Part shown: positions 43,270-52,636 of the stretch, piece after piece
Position numbering within the stretch: the first letter of the stretch is position 1
Layout of the letters: each line of letters starts with the position of its first letter
Assembly: GCA_964543995.1 (NCBI GenBank)
Contig: CAZJBB010000001.1
Location: 13,781-77,780, forward strand
Direction of reading: 5' to 3'
Source of the DNA: CAIXTV01 sp964543995
GTDB lineage: Bacteria > Bacteroidota > Bacteroidia > Bacteroidales > CAIXTV01
DNA: 64,000 nucleotides
The notes under the pieces: model-generated
What the model was told of the DNA's origin: nothing
Databases searched by the model: none
What the model saw: only the letters and a program-made list of their open reading frames with translations
Position numbers and translations under genes: made by a program

Positions 43270-43291
43270 TTATGTTCAAAATAAAACATAA
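43270..43291. promoter_or_regulatory. 22-bp dyad, candidate MerR operator
   Basis: TTATGTT and AACATAA form a perfect 7-bp inverted repeat with an 8-base spacer. It sits immediately upstream of the -7 element, where MerR-family proteins normally bind. Confidence 0.42.
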
Positions 43292-43326
43292 AATTTCCTA
43301 AAATCACGAAATTCTTTAACAAAGAC

Positions 43327-43779
43327 TTATTCGCTTAGCAGTTCCTTTAAAAGAACTGACACTTTTTTATTGTCAGTTTTCCCAGCCAATTGTTTGGAAG
43401 CCATGCCCATAATTTTACCAAAATCCTTTGAGGTAGCTTTATGAAGATCTATCAGTTCCACTAATTTGCTTTTTACATCTTCATCGGATAATTGAGCAGG
43501 AAGGTATTGTTCGAAAACCAAGGCTTGATTGAGTTCTTCCTTAACTAAATCTTCTCTTTGCTGTTCTATGTATATTTCAGCAGCTTCTCTTTTTTGCTTA
43601 ATCAGCTTTTGTATTAAGGCGGTGGAAAGTTCTTCGGAAATTTGGCCATCCACGGCCTCCTTACTGGTTTTAGCTAAAAGCAAGGCAGCTTTAATAGCCC
43701 TGAGTGCAACCAATTTTTCTTTTTCTTGATGAAGCATGGCAGACTTGATGTCTGCATCAATTCTTTCGGTAATTTCCAT
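43327..43779 (-). CDS. yqeY: GatB/YqeY domain protein
   Basis: A 150-residue helical protein of the YqeY family: RIDADIKSAMLHQEKEKLVALRAIKAALLL at the start (helices), KQKREAAEIYIEQQR, EQYLPAQLSDED and the C-terminal KDFGKIMGMASKQLAGKTDNKKVS. The domain resembles the tail of GatB that contacts tRNA, but the function of free YqeY is not established. It is the last gene after ftsZ, 2 bp away. Confidence 0.88.
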   Translation of the reverse strand: MEITERIDADIKSAMLHQEKEKLVALRAIKAALLLAKTSKEAVDGQISEELSTALIQKLIKQKREAAEIYIEQQREDLVKEELNQALVFEQYLPAQLSDEDVKSKLVELIDLHKATSKDFGKIMGMASKQLAGKTDNKKVSVLLKELLSE

Positions 43780-43781
43780 TA

Positions 43782-45374
43782 TCAGTCCGGGTTATCGTGA
43801 AGGAAGGTATTGTTCGATTGGATGGAAAAATTATTTTTATCATCCGTATTCAGCTGATATTTGGATATTTCCGATTCACTGGAAAGTTTTACATCGGTTA
43901 GCTCAATTCCATTTCTTTGGTATGCCGGAATTTTCTCAATTTTCTCTAAGCCTTCTGCAGTTTTAAGTCCGGCGCTGAATTGGCGCAACTTATCTTTTCT
44001 TTCTTTCGCATTCCTGTTTACTTCAGAATCTTCAATTTCGTATTCTGCATTGTTAGTACTTGCAAAAGTATTCACCCCTTCCGAAGCTACTTCTAAGGAA
44101 TTATTTGGACTAATTACTGTAGATTCTCTCGAAACCTCCGGAAAAATCCCTTTTGGCTCAGGAGTGAATTTTTCATTTTTATTATATACCGTAAAATTCG
44201 TAATATCCTCTTCTTTTACTTCAAGTTTTGGAGGCGTATACATTTCCGGTTCCGGTTCGTTTAAGGAAACAACTTCGATTGCAGGCAATTCAAAATCTTC
44301 ATTCAGAGGTTCGCTCTTAATAGATTCCACAATGGGTTCAACTAAGGTATTGATCTTTTTCTCAGGAAGTCTTTCTAGTGGAAGGTTGTTTTGCTGATTT
44401 GTTTCAAAACCGGTGGCGATAACGATGACACTGATTTTATTTCCTAATTTTTCATCGTAGCTATTTCCCCAGATAACATCGGCGTTGGAACCTGACTCGA
44501 AAGTAATGTGTTCAGTAATTTCTGAAACTTCATCCATAGTAAGTTCTTCTAAGCCTGAAGTCAGGTTTAGCAATATTTTTTTCGATCCTTTTATGGTTGC
44601 ATCGTTTAAGAGTGGAGATTTTAATGCTTGTTCAACTGCTTTTAACGCTCTGTTTTCACCTTCCGCTTCACCTGAACCCATGATGGCACTTCCACTGTTT
44701 TTCATCACGGTATTAATGTCTTCAAAGTCAACATTTACATATCCTTCAACAGTGATTATTTCGGCGATTCCTTTAGCTGCAGTTAACAATACATCATCTG
44801 CTTTTTTAAAGGCATCAGAAATGGCTAAATTGCCGTAGAGTTCTCTCAGTTTCTCGTTGTATATAACAATAATAGAATCAACATATTGCAGCATTTCTTT
44901 AATTCCATGTTCTGCTTGTTGAGACCTTTTTCTACCTTCAAAATTAAAAGGCAAGGTAATAATTCCAACAGTTAAAATACCCAATTCTTTCGCTATTTCG
45001 GCAATTACCGGTGCTGCACCGGTTCCGGTACCTCCGCCCATTCCGGCAGTAATGAAAAGCATTTTGGTATTGCAACTAAGCATTTCTTTAATTTGGTCAG
45101 CGTTTTCCATAGCTGCTTCTCTTGCAACCAAAGGAATATTACCGGCACCCAAACCCTTTGTTCCTAACTGAATCTTATTAGGAACCGGACTTTTTTCCAA
45201 TGCTTGAGCGTCAGTATTACAAATAATAAAGTCAACACCTTTAATTCCTTGGTTATACATGTAATTCACCGCATTACCACCACCTCCACCAACTCCAATA
45301 ACTTTTATGATAGATGATTGATCTTTAGGCGATTCGAATTTTAACATGGTACTTGTTGTTTGATTATGCTGCAT
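43782..45374 (-). CDS. ftsZ: Cell division protein FtsZ
   Basis: A 530-residue tubulin homologue. The nucleotide-binding GVGGGGGNAVN, NTDAQAL, the signature GGGTGTGAAP and NEKLRELYG are intact. Residues 1-330 are the GTPase, then a long acidic linker, then the conserved FtsA-binding type segment EKIPAYQRNG at about 480, followed by an extra tail of about 40 residues. It forms the cytokinetic ring. ATG 45374 gives a 9-residue leader; the start could be M10. Longer than the 380-400 of E. coli because of the linker, as usual in Bacteroidota. Confidence 0.95.
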   Translation of the reverse strand: MQHNQTTSTMLKFESPKDQSSIIKVIGVGGGGGNAVNYMYNQGIKGVDFIICNTDAQALEKSPVPNKIQLGTKGLGAGNIPLVAREAAMENADQIKEMLSCNTKMLFITAGMGGGTGTGAAPVIAEIAKELGILTVGIITLPFNFEGRKRSQQAEHGIKEMLQYVDSIIVIYNEKLRELYGNLAISDAFKKADDVLLTAAKGIAEIITVEGYVNVDFEDINTVMKNSGSAIMGSGEAEGENRALKAVEQALKSPLLNDATIKGSKKILLNLTSGLEELTMDEVSEITEHITFESGSNADVIWGNSYDEKLGNKISVIVIATGFETNQQNNLPLERLPEKKINTLVEPIVESIKSEPLNEDFELPAIEVVSLNEPEPEMYTPPKLEVKEEDITNFTVYNKNEKFTPEPKGIFPEVSRESTVISPNNSLEVASEGVNTFASTNNAEYEIEDSEVNRNAKERKDKLRQFSAGLKTAEGLEKIEKIPAYQRNGIELTDVKLSSESEISKYQLNTDDKNNFSIQSNNTFLHDNPD

Positions 45375-45457
45375 TTTGCAATAAAATTAATTGTTATGTT
45401 GAAGCGGAATAATAATTTTAATTTATTTTATCCACAAATTTGTGTTAATTACGGATT

Positions 45458-46804
45458 TCACTTGACTCCATCTTCGAAAAACCCACGTAATCTGTCGATT
45501 ATGCTTAGGTTATCTTTGGGTTCTTTTTTTATTTTTTCCTTAATTTCTTTAGGCGGTTTTTCTTTTTTGGGTTTTTCCTTTTTTTCCGGCTCAGGTACCA
45601 CTTCAGGAATAGGTTCATTAATTTGAATTGGGGTTTCTCTTCGGGTATCATTCAGCCCTTTAATCACCAAGCCCACACCGGTGGCATAAATTGGGTTTGC
45701 CAATTCATTGGGTACATTGTTGGCCAAGTGTTCGTTGGGATAACCAATTCTCACATCTTTGCCAGAAATAAACTCCGTAAGTTGTGAGATGTGCTTCATC
45801 ATGGAGCCCCCTCCGGTTAACACTATGCCTAAGCTGATTTTTTTATCGAATCCGGAATTCTTTATTTCAAAATAGGCCAATTCAATGATTTCTTCCACCC
45901 TAGCTTGAATAATACTGGCTAAGTTTCTAAGGGAAATTTCTTTGGGTTGTCTTCCTCTTAAGCCCGGAATGGATACGATTTCATTATCATTATTTTCGCT
46001 TGCCACTGCGGAACCAAATCGCACTTTTAAAGCTTCAGCTTGGGTTCTAATGATAGAACAACCTTCTTTTATATCTTCTGTAATAATATTTCCTCCTAAT
46101 GGAATTACAGCGGAGTGACGAATAATTCTATCCTTAAATATTGCGATGTCAGTGGTTCCTCCACCAATATCAATTAAGGCAATGCCTGCTTCTTTTTCAT
46201 CATCACTTAATACGGCATCGGAAGAAGCTAAAGGTTCTAAAATCAGACCATCAACTTCAAGTCCAGCCAATTGAACACATTTTTCAATGTTTTTTATGGC
46301 TGCTGTATGACCTGTGATAATATGAAAGTTTGCGCTTACATCCACACCCATCATACCAATGGGCTCTGTAATTCCCCCAACCCCATCAATGATAAAATCC
46401 TGAGGAAGTACATGAATGATATCTTCACCCGGTTTCATTGAAAGCTTATACATATTGTTAATCAAGCGATCAATATCCTTTTTGGTAATTTGATCATCTT
46501 TGTTGTCCCTAATGATGCTTCCTCTATATTGTATGCTTTTAATGTGTTGTCCGGCCACACCCACATATACGGACCCAATTTTGACTCCTGATTTTTGTTC
46601 AGCCTCGGCAATGGCAATTTTTATGGACTCTACCGTTTTATCAATATTGGCAACCTGACCTCTCATTACGCCAATAGATTCTGTATTGGAAAATCCTAAA
46701 ATTTCAATTTTTCCGAATTGGTCTCTTCTACCAACAATTACCGCTATTTTTGTTGTACCTATATCTAAGCCAACAATAATTTCTGATTGCTCCATATTAT
46801 TCAT
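45458..46804 (-). CDS. ftsA: Cell division protein FtsA
   Basis: A 448-residue actin-like ATPase. The phosphate-1 motif VGLDIGTTKIAVIVG, the phosphate-2 GIALIDIGGGTTDIAIF and the adenosine motif GIVLTGGGSMMK are clear, with the FtsA-specific 1C subdomain between. It tethers FtsZ to the membrane. The C-terminal 60 residues are Lys/Glu/Pro-rich and end DRLRGFFEDGVK, a likely amphipathic membrane helix. The first ATG overlaps ftsQ by 8 bp; M4 is also possible. Confidence 0.94.
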   Translation of the reverse strand: MNNMEQSEIIVGLDIGTTKIAVIVGRRDQFGKIEILGFSNTESIGVMRGQVANIDKTVESIKIAIAEAEQKSGVKIGSVYVGVAGQHIKSIQYRGSIIRDNKDDQITKKDIDRLINNMYKLSMKPGEDIIHVLPQDFIIDGVGGITEPIGMMGVDVSANFHIITGHTAAIKNIEKCVQLAGLEVDGLILEPLASSDAVLSDDEKEAGIALIDIGGGTTDIAIFKDRIIRHSAVIPLGGNIITEDIKEGCSIIRTQAEALKVRFGSAVASENNDNEIVSIPGLRGRQPKEISLRNLASIIQARVEEIIELAYFEIKNSGFDKKISLGIVLTGGGSMMKHISQLTEFISGKDVRIGYPNEHLANNVPNELANPIYATGVGLVIKGLNDTRRETPIQINEPIPEVVPEPEKKEKPKKEKPPKEIKEKIKKEPKDNLSIIDRLRGFFEDGVK

Positions 46805-47597
46805 TTTTTATTTTTGTACATACAATTTGATTTTTATACTTTAAGTTAAGGGTCTTATATTTATCCCACCCAACTTTATCAATGCCTCTTTCAATGAAGG
46901 CTTTTAAATTCCTGAATTTTTCTTCCATATTATCGATGGACCCAAAAAAGATGGAGTAATTTCCGATTTTCGGAACCAAAACAAACTCCTTATTCATCAC
47001 AAAAACCTGATCTATAAACAGTTTCAACCATTCATCTTTATCAATATACATTCCTAATTTGTATAGTTGATAAACAACAAGAGAACGTGTAGCTGAATCT
47101 TTATCGTTTTGTTCATTGATGTCTAGTTTTAGCGCTTCGTTGTAAGGAGTAAAAATATCACCATTGGCAACCATGACTCTTACAGGATAAAGGGAGCGAA
47201 CGTTTAGCAGCTTTCCGTCTTCAGAAATATAATAGCTTTTTCCTTCACTATTGCAAACCCTAAGAATGGGTCGTCTTTGCGAAAGACGAATGATGATATC
47301 TCCTTCGAAGCTGGTTTGTATGTCTGCGTCCTTAATATAGGGATTTGAAATTATAGAATCGTTTATGGAAATCAAATCAATTTTTTTCATGGGTTGTCCC
47401 ACCAAAGAATCGTTCCCTTTTGTAATTTGCGACAAAATATCCCCGTTTGTCACCAAGGGATCGCTGTTGTGATAATCTATAATTACACTGACACTTTTGC
47501 AGGAAGTGTTTTTTATCTTGTAATTTACAAAAACTAAAGAAAGGACTATTAAAACAGCCACTAATGCCCATGCGGAAATTATCAAAATTCTTTTCAT
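46797..47597 (-). CDS. ftsQ: Cell division protein FtsQ
   Basis: A 266-residue bitopic protein: one transmembrane helix (about 6-27), then a POTRA-like region with CKSVSVIIDYH and the FtsQ core (RLSQRRPILRV, SYYISEDGKLL). Identification rests on this layout and on its position between murC and ftsA. It links early and late divisome proteins in the periplasm. Confidence 0.88.
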   Translation of the reverse strand: MKRILIISAWALVAVLIVLSLVFVNYKIKNTSCKSVSVIIDYHNSDPLVTNGDILSQITKGNDSLVGQPMKKIDLISINDSIISNPYIKDADIQTSFEGDIIIRLSQRRPILRVCNSEGKSYYISEDGKLLNVRSLYPVRVMVANGDIFTPYNEALKLDINEQNDKDSATRSLVVYQLYKLGMYIDKDEWLKLFIDQVFVMNKEFVLVPKIGNYSIFFGSIDNMEEKFRNLKAFIERGIDKVGWDKYKTLNLKYKNQIVCTKIKNE

Positions 47598-48955
47598 GCT
47601 GTAAATGTTTGATAATGATTTACAATGGGTTCAATAAGCTGATCGATATCCCCGGCACCAATGGTTAAGATAATTTCAGGATGTAATTCTTGCAATAGAT
47701 CAATAACCTTATCTTTTGGACAAATGGTTTTATACTTCGATGTCACTTTCTGTAGAAGTGCTTCGGAGGAGACTCCTTCTATGGGTTTTTCTCGTGCAGG
47801 ATAAATGTCGAGGAGAATCAGATTGTCTAATAATGATAAACTTTTTGCAAAACCTTCCATAAAATCTTGAGTCCTAGAAAATAAGTGGGGTTGAAAAATT
47901 CCGGTAATTTCCTTTTCGGGATAAAGTTCTTTAATTGCATTCACAAAAGCCCTTATTTCTTCCGGATGGTGAGCGTAATCGTCAATATAAATTAATTTCG
48001 GAGTCTTAATTTGATAATCGAAACGACGTTTAACCCCGGTATAACTCGCAATGGCAGTTTTGATTACTTCGGGTGAAATTTGTAAAGCCATGGCCACAGA
48101 AATTGCTGCGGTAGCATTTTCAACATTATGCCTACCCGGTACAGAAAGTACTAGTCCATGTATTTCATTATCAAGATATTGCAAATCGAAAACATAATTC
48201 CCATCCAAAATTCGGATGTTTTTTGCCACGATGTTTGACTTTCCTTCAATACTGTATGTAAAAAATTCCTTTTTCTCGAGGGATTCCGGGAAAGCATTTT
48301 TTCTGATCAATACTTTTCCTGCGGTTTTAACTTTATGCACAAACTGATTAAAGGTGTCAATGAGGTTTTGGTGCGTTTTATAAATATCTAAATGGTCGGC
48401 ATCTACTGATGAAACAATGGCTATATCAGGATTTAATGTTAAAAAAGATTTATCAAACTCATCCGCTTCTACCACAAATATTTCGCTATCAGGATTTACT
48501 ATGAGGTTCGAATGGTAATTTTTACTAATGCCTCCCATAAAAGCGGTAATTTTCATGCCCGCAGATTGTAAAATATGAGCCACCATTGAAGTGATAGAAG
48601 TCTTTCCATGCGTGCCGGCAATCGCAATCGTAAAATAATCTTTGGATAGGAGGCCCAATATTTCAGAACGTTTCATTATGGGGCAACCTAAATTATGAAC
48701 ATGCTCCCATTCGAGTAAATCTGCAGGAATGGCAGGCGTATAAATAACCAAATCGGGTGATTGAGGTATTAAACTCGTATCATCGGCATAATGGATAGAG
48801 ATTCCTTCTTTTTCCAATTCTTTAGTCAAGGGCGTAGAGGTTTTATCATAACCGGAAACACTTACTCCTTTTGAAGCAAAAAACCTTGCCAAAGCACTCA
48901 TTCCAATGCCCCCAATACCCAGGAAATATATGTTTTTGAGTTTAGAAAGTTCCAT
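47594..48955 (-). CDS. murC: UDP-N-acetylmuramate-L-alanine ligase
   Basis: A 453-residue Mur ligase. The N-terminal YFLGIGGIGMSALARF binds UDP-MurNAc, AIAGTHGKTSITSM is the ATP P-loop, and IDDYAHHPEEI is the MurC-specific block. It adds L-alanine to UDP-MurNAc in the cytoplasm. Overlaps ftsQ by 4 bp and murG by 14 bp. Confidence 0.95.
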   Translation of the reverse strand: MELSKLKNIYFLGIGGIGMSALARFFASKGVSVSGYDKTSTPLTKELEKEGISIHYADDTSLIPQSPDLVIYTPAIPADLLEWEHVHNLGCPIMKRSEILGLLSKDYFTIAIAGTHGKTSITSMVAHILQSAGMKITAFMGGISKNYHSNLIVNPDSEIFVVEADEFDKSFLTLNPDIAIVSSVDADHLDIYKTHQNLIDTFNQFVHKVKTAGKVLIRKNAFPESLEKKEFFTYSIEGKSNIVAKNIRILDGNYVFDLQYLDNEIHGLVLSVPGRHNVENATAAISVAMALQISPEVIKTAIASYTGVKRRFDYQIKTPKLIYIDDYAHHPEEIRAFVNAIKELYPEKEITGIFQPHLFSRTQDFMEGFAKSLSLLDNLILLDIYPAREKPIEGVSSEALLQKVTSKYKTICPKDKVIDLLQELHPEIILTIGAGDIDQLIEPIVNHYQTFTA

Positions 48956-50063
48956 TCTTATTATGCTTTGTGAGTTCTATTGCGCTCTTTGCTATGATAT
49001 TTGCAGCATCTGTAATGGCAAAAGATTTCATATTTTGCATTAATTCATGCTGAAGTTCCTTATTTTCAATAAGATTCAATAATACGGTTTGAAGTTTTTG
49101 CGATACATCTGCATCCGCAATCAAAATGGCAGCATTTTTTTCGGTTAAAGCCAAGGCATTTTTAGTTTGATGATCATCAGTTACATTAGGGGATGGAATT
49201 AATACCACCGGTTTCATCACTACACACAATTCCGAAATTGCGATAGCCCCCGCCCTGGAAACAATGATATCGGCTGCAGCATAAGCTAAATCCATCCGGG
49301 TAATAAAAGGAACCACAGTAATGTTTTCTAAGGCTTGGGGAGTGAACTCTTGCTCGACAATGGAAAAATAGTTTTTCCCGGTTTGCCAAATTAACTGAAT
49401 ATCATGCAGTTGAAAAAATGGAATTAGGTTTTGAATGTTCCTGTTAATAGTCAAAGCACCTAAGCTACCTCCTACTACCAAAACCGTTTTTTTATTGGGG
49501 TTTAATTTATAGAAATCAATGGCTTCTTTTCTTTTAGAGTCAACAGAAATAATATCCTGCCGAACCGGATTTCCGGTAAGCAATATTTTCTCGGCAGGAA
49601 AAAATTTCTCCATTCCGGGGTATGCAACACAAATTTTTGAAACTTTGTGGGCAAGCAATCTATTCGTCATTCCGGGGAAAGAGTTTTGCTCCTGAATCAA
49701 GGTGGGGATTTTTAATAAAGTTGCCATACGTAAGGTTGGGCCACTGGCATACCCACCCACACCAATAACAACATCGGGCTTAAATTTCCGAATAATTCCT
49801 CCTGCTTTTATCAAACTCAATACTACTTTGAAAGGAAACAATAGATTTTTTATGGTGAGTCTTCTTTGTAATCCACTAACCCATAAGCCTTTAATCTTAT
49901 ATCCGGCAGCAGGCACTTTTTCCATTTCCATTTTTCCTTGCGCCCCAATAAACAAGATATCGGCATCAGGGAGAATTAATGTAATGGCGTTTGCAATTGC
50001 AATTGCAGGAAAAATATGTCCTCCGGTTCCACCACCACTGATAATTACTTTTAAGGGTTTCAT
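48942..50063 (-). CDS. murG: UDP-GlcNAc:lipid I GlcNAc transferase
   Basis: I chose ATG 50063 (373 residues), which places the family start MKPLKVIISGGGTGGHIFPA correctly and lies 4 bp after the ftsW stop; a longer frame from 50093 adds 10 residues inside ftsW. GVGGYASGP, EQNSFPGMTNR and the UDP-sugar site SRAGAIAISEL are all present. It converts lipid I to lipid II at the inner face of the membrane. Confidence 0.94.
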   Translation of the reverse strand: MKPLKVIISGGGTGGHIFPAIAIANAITLILPDADILFIGAQGKMEMEKVPAAGYKIKGLWVSGLQRRLTIKNLLFPFKVVLSLIKAGGIIRKFKPDVVIGVGGYASGPTLRMATLLKIPTLIQEQNSFPGMTNRLLAHKVSKICVAYPGMEKFFPAEKILLTGNPVRQDIISVDSKRKEAIDFYKLNPNKKTVLVVGGSLGALTINRNIQNLIPFFQLHDIQLIWQTGKNYFSIVEQEFTPQALENITVVPFITRMDLAYAAADIIVSRAGAIAISELCVVMKPVVLIPSPNVTDDHQTKNALALTEKNAAILIADADVSQKLQTVLLNLIENKELQHELMQNMKSFAITDAANIIAKSAIELTKHNKNGTF

Positions 50064-50067
50064 TGTT

Positions 50068-51279
50068 TTAGGCTTCTGCTGGTATGGGTTCATTCTTTTC
50101 TATGGGTGCTTTCTCGACCACAATCTCATTATTTTCAATTACTTCGCTTTCAATTTCTTTACTCACACTTAATATGATGCCAATGGCAATACTGGTAAAC
50201 CAAATGGAAGTTCCTCCCATACTTATCAAAGGCAAAGGTTGTCCGGTTACCGGAAGCAGATCAACGGCCACCGCCATATTAATAAAGGCCTGAAATACCA
50301 AGCTGAAACTCAGCCCAATTACTAAAAAAGCACCAAAAGTACCCGGTCCCTTGATTACAATTCGGACCGCTCGATATAAGATAATGAGGTAAAGTAAAAT
50401 AATGAAAATACTCCCCAATAATCCATATTCTTCAATAATGATGGCAAAAATAAAATCGGAGTACGGATGGGGTAAAAAATTACGCTGGGTGCTTTTCCCG
50501 GGCAACTTCCCAAGGAATTGTCCATTGGCAACCGCTATTTTCGCCTGTTCAATTTGATAATCTCCTTCATTGGCATTAGAAGTCTTTTCAGAACCCATAA
50601 ATCTTTCGATCCTATTTTTCCATGTGCCCACACGTCCATGTGAATTGGAATTTAATAGAACTGCAATGGTAATTGAAAACAGAATGACTCCCCCTCCCAT
50701 TAAATATAAAATATATCGGGTTCTAATTCTCCCCACTACCATCAAAATAACACAAATCATAAACAACATTGCCGCGGTGGAGAAATTAGCAAGAACTATA
50801 AGACCGCAAATAATTAGTATGGGAATCATGATTGGGACAAATGCCTGCCTGAAGTCCTTAATTTGCTCTTGTTTTATGGTAAGCATTCTTGCCAAGTAAA
50901 TAATCAAAGCCAGCTTTGCTAAATCGGAACTTTGAAAAGTAACGTTGATGATAGGAAGCGTAATCCAACGACTGGCTTCGTTAATGTTTGTTCCTTTCAT
51001 GAGGGTAAAAAGCAAGATGGGAACAGATATAAAAAGCAAAATTTGGGAAAAGCGAGAATAATAAGTGTATTTAACCAAATGGGTTATATACATCAAGAAT
51101 AAACCAAAAGCCAGAATTGAAAAGTGACGGATAAGGTAATACTCCGTATTTCCACCTTGGCGTTTAAATGCCAAGGTTCCGGTGGAACTATAAACCGAGA
51201 GTATGGAAACCAAGGATAGCAGAAATACCACTACCCAAATTACTTTATCGCCTTTAACAACACTTAAAAATCTATTCAT
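50068..51279 (-). CDS. ftsW: SEDS glycosyltransferase FtsW
   Basis: A 403-residue polytopic protein (about 10 helices) with the SEDS signatures SSDLAKLALIIYLAR, EEYGLLGSIFIILLY and the C-terminal PVTGQPLPLISMGGTS. FtsW polymerises septal glycan together with its partner transpeptidase FtsI, also in this cluster. It ends with a soluble Glu/Ala/Pro-rich tail of about 25 residues. Confidence 0.93.
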   Translation of the reverse strand: MNRFLSVVKGDKVIWVVVFLLSLVSILSVYSSTGTLAFKRQGGNTEYYLIRHFSILAFGLFLMYITHLVKYTYYSRFSQILLFISVPILLFTLMKGTNINEASRWITLPIINVTFQSSDLAKLALIIYLARMLTIKQEQIKDFRQAFVPIMIPILIICGLIVLANFSTAAMLFMICVILMVVGRIRTRYILYLMGGGVILFSITIAVLLNSNSHGRVGTWKNRIERFMGSEKTSNANEGDYQIEQAKIAVANGQFLGKLPGKSTQRNFLPHPYSDFIFAIIIEEYGLLGSIFIILLYLIILYRAVRIVIKGPGTFGAFLVIGLSFSLVFQAFINMAVAVDLLPVTGQPLPLISMGGTSIWFTSIAIGIILSVSKEIESEVIENNEIVVEKAPIEKNEPIPAEA

Positions 51280-51291
51280 GATGATGATTTG

Positions 51292-52629
51292 TTATAATTC
51301 GGCAACGGCTTTTTTGAAGCGTTTTCCTCTATCTTCATAATTTTCAAAAATATCGAAACTGGCACAAGCAGGAGACAGTAAGACCACATCACCGGGCTCT
51401 CCCAATTGGTAGGCCTGATTCACAGCCTCTTCGGCATTGGAAGTCTCAATAATGGGACTAATGATATGGCTAAAAGCTTTTAATATTTTTGTATTATCCA
51501 GTCCTAAGCAAACTATGGCTTTCACTTTTTGCCTAACCACTTCTTTTAAGGGTTCGTAATCATTTCCTTTGTCTAATCCACCCACAATCCATATTACCGG
51601 TTTATTCATGCTTTCAATAGCATACCAAGTAGAGTTCACATTGGTTGCTTTCGAATCATTGAAAAATTCCACGTCTCGAATTTTTGCAACAAATTCCAAG
51701 CGGTGTTCCACGTTTTGAAAATCAGAAAGACTTTCTTTTATCGTTTCCTTCCTTATTTCTAAAACCCTTCCTGTTATTCCGGAAGCCATAGAATTATAAA
51801 TATTGTGTTTCCCCTGTAAAGCCAATTTTTCTATTTTCATTTTAAATGATTTAGCATGTTTTGTATTAAAAATTATTTGGTCATTTTCGATAAATGCCCC
51901 GTCATGAACATAAGTTTTGATTGAAAAAGGAATTTGCTGCGACTCTATTTTTGTCTTTTCAATTTGATTTCGAATGGTATCGTCATCATAGCAGTAAATA
52001 AAAGTGTCAGTAGGACATTGATTTCGCAGGATTCGGAATTTTGATTCGAAATATTTATTGAAATCGTATCCATACCTATCGAGATGATCCGGAGTGATGT
52101 TAAGCAAAATGGCAATATCTGCTTTAAATTCAAACATCCCATCCAATTGAAAACTGCTAATTTCCAGCACATAGTAATCAAACTTTTCTGAAGCAACTTG
52201 TAGTGCAAAGCTTTTGCCCACATTTCCGGCTAAACCTACATTGTATCCTGCTTTTTTAAGCATGTGGTAGATTAAAAGAGTGGTGGTGGTTTTTCCATTG
52301 CTTCCCGTAATACAAATTTTCTTTGCTTGGGTGAATTTTGCCGCAAATTCAATTTCGGAAATGACCCCTATCCCTTTGCTTTTTGCATTAATAATCAATG
52401 CATTATCATCAGGAATTCCCGGACTTTTGATAATTAAATCACTTTTCAGAATCGCATTTTCACTATGCTTTCCTTCTTCAAAACTTATTTCATGATGTAA
52501 AAGAACGTTCTTATATATTGGTTTTATGAGATTTTTATCAGAGACAAAAACTTCATATCCTTGTTTTTTTGCCAAAACGGCTGCGCCTACTCCACTTTCT
52601 CCTGCACCTAAAATGCTGATCTTTTGCAT
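51292..52629 (-). CDS. murD: UDP-N-acetylmuramoylalanine-D-glutamate ligase
   Basis: A 445-residue Mur ligase: ILGAGESGVGAAVLAKKQG at the start, P-loop ITGSNGKTTTTLL, NITPDHLDRY and FNDSKATNVNSTWYAIES, which is specific to MurD. It adds D-glutamate to UDP-MurNAc-L-Ala. It is 12 bp upstream of ftsW. Confidence 0.95.
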   Translation of the reverse strand: MQKISILGAGESGVGAAVLAKKQGYEVFVSDKNLIKPIYKNVLLHHEISFEEGKHSENAILKSDLIIKSPGIPDDNALIINAKSKGIGVISEIEFAAKFTQAKKICITGSNGKTTTTLLIYHMLKKAGYNVGLAGNVGKSFALQVASEKFDYYVLEISSFQLDGMFEFKADIAILLNITPDHLDRYGYDFNKYFESKFRILRNQCPTDTFIYCYDDDTIRNQIEKTKIESQQIPFSIKTYVHDGAFIENDQIIFNTKHAKSFKMKIEKLALQGKHNIYNSMASGITGRVLEIRKETIKESLSDFQNVEHRLEFVAKIRDVEFFNDSKATNVNSTWYAIESMNKPVIWIVGGLDKGNDYEPLKEVVRQKVKAIVCLGLDNTKILKAFSHIISPIIETSNAEEAVNQAYQLGEPGDVVLLSPACASFDIFENYEDRGKRFKKAVAEL

Positions 52630-52636
52630 GTTTCAC

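Noticed and set aside
43861..44397. 178-codon plus-strand frame opposite ftsZ
   Set aside because: Lies entirely antisense to the FtsZ linker and is Ser/Phe-rich as expected of a shadow frame.
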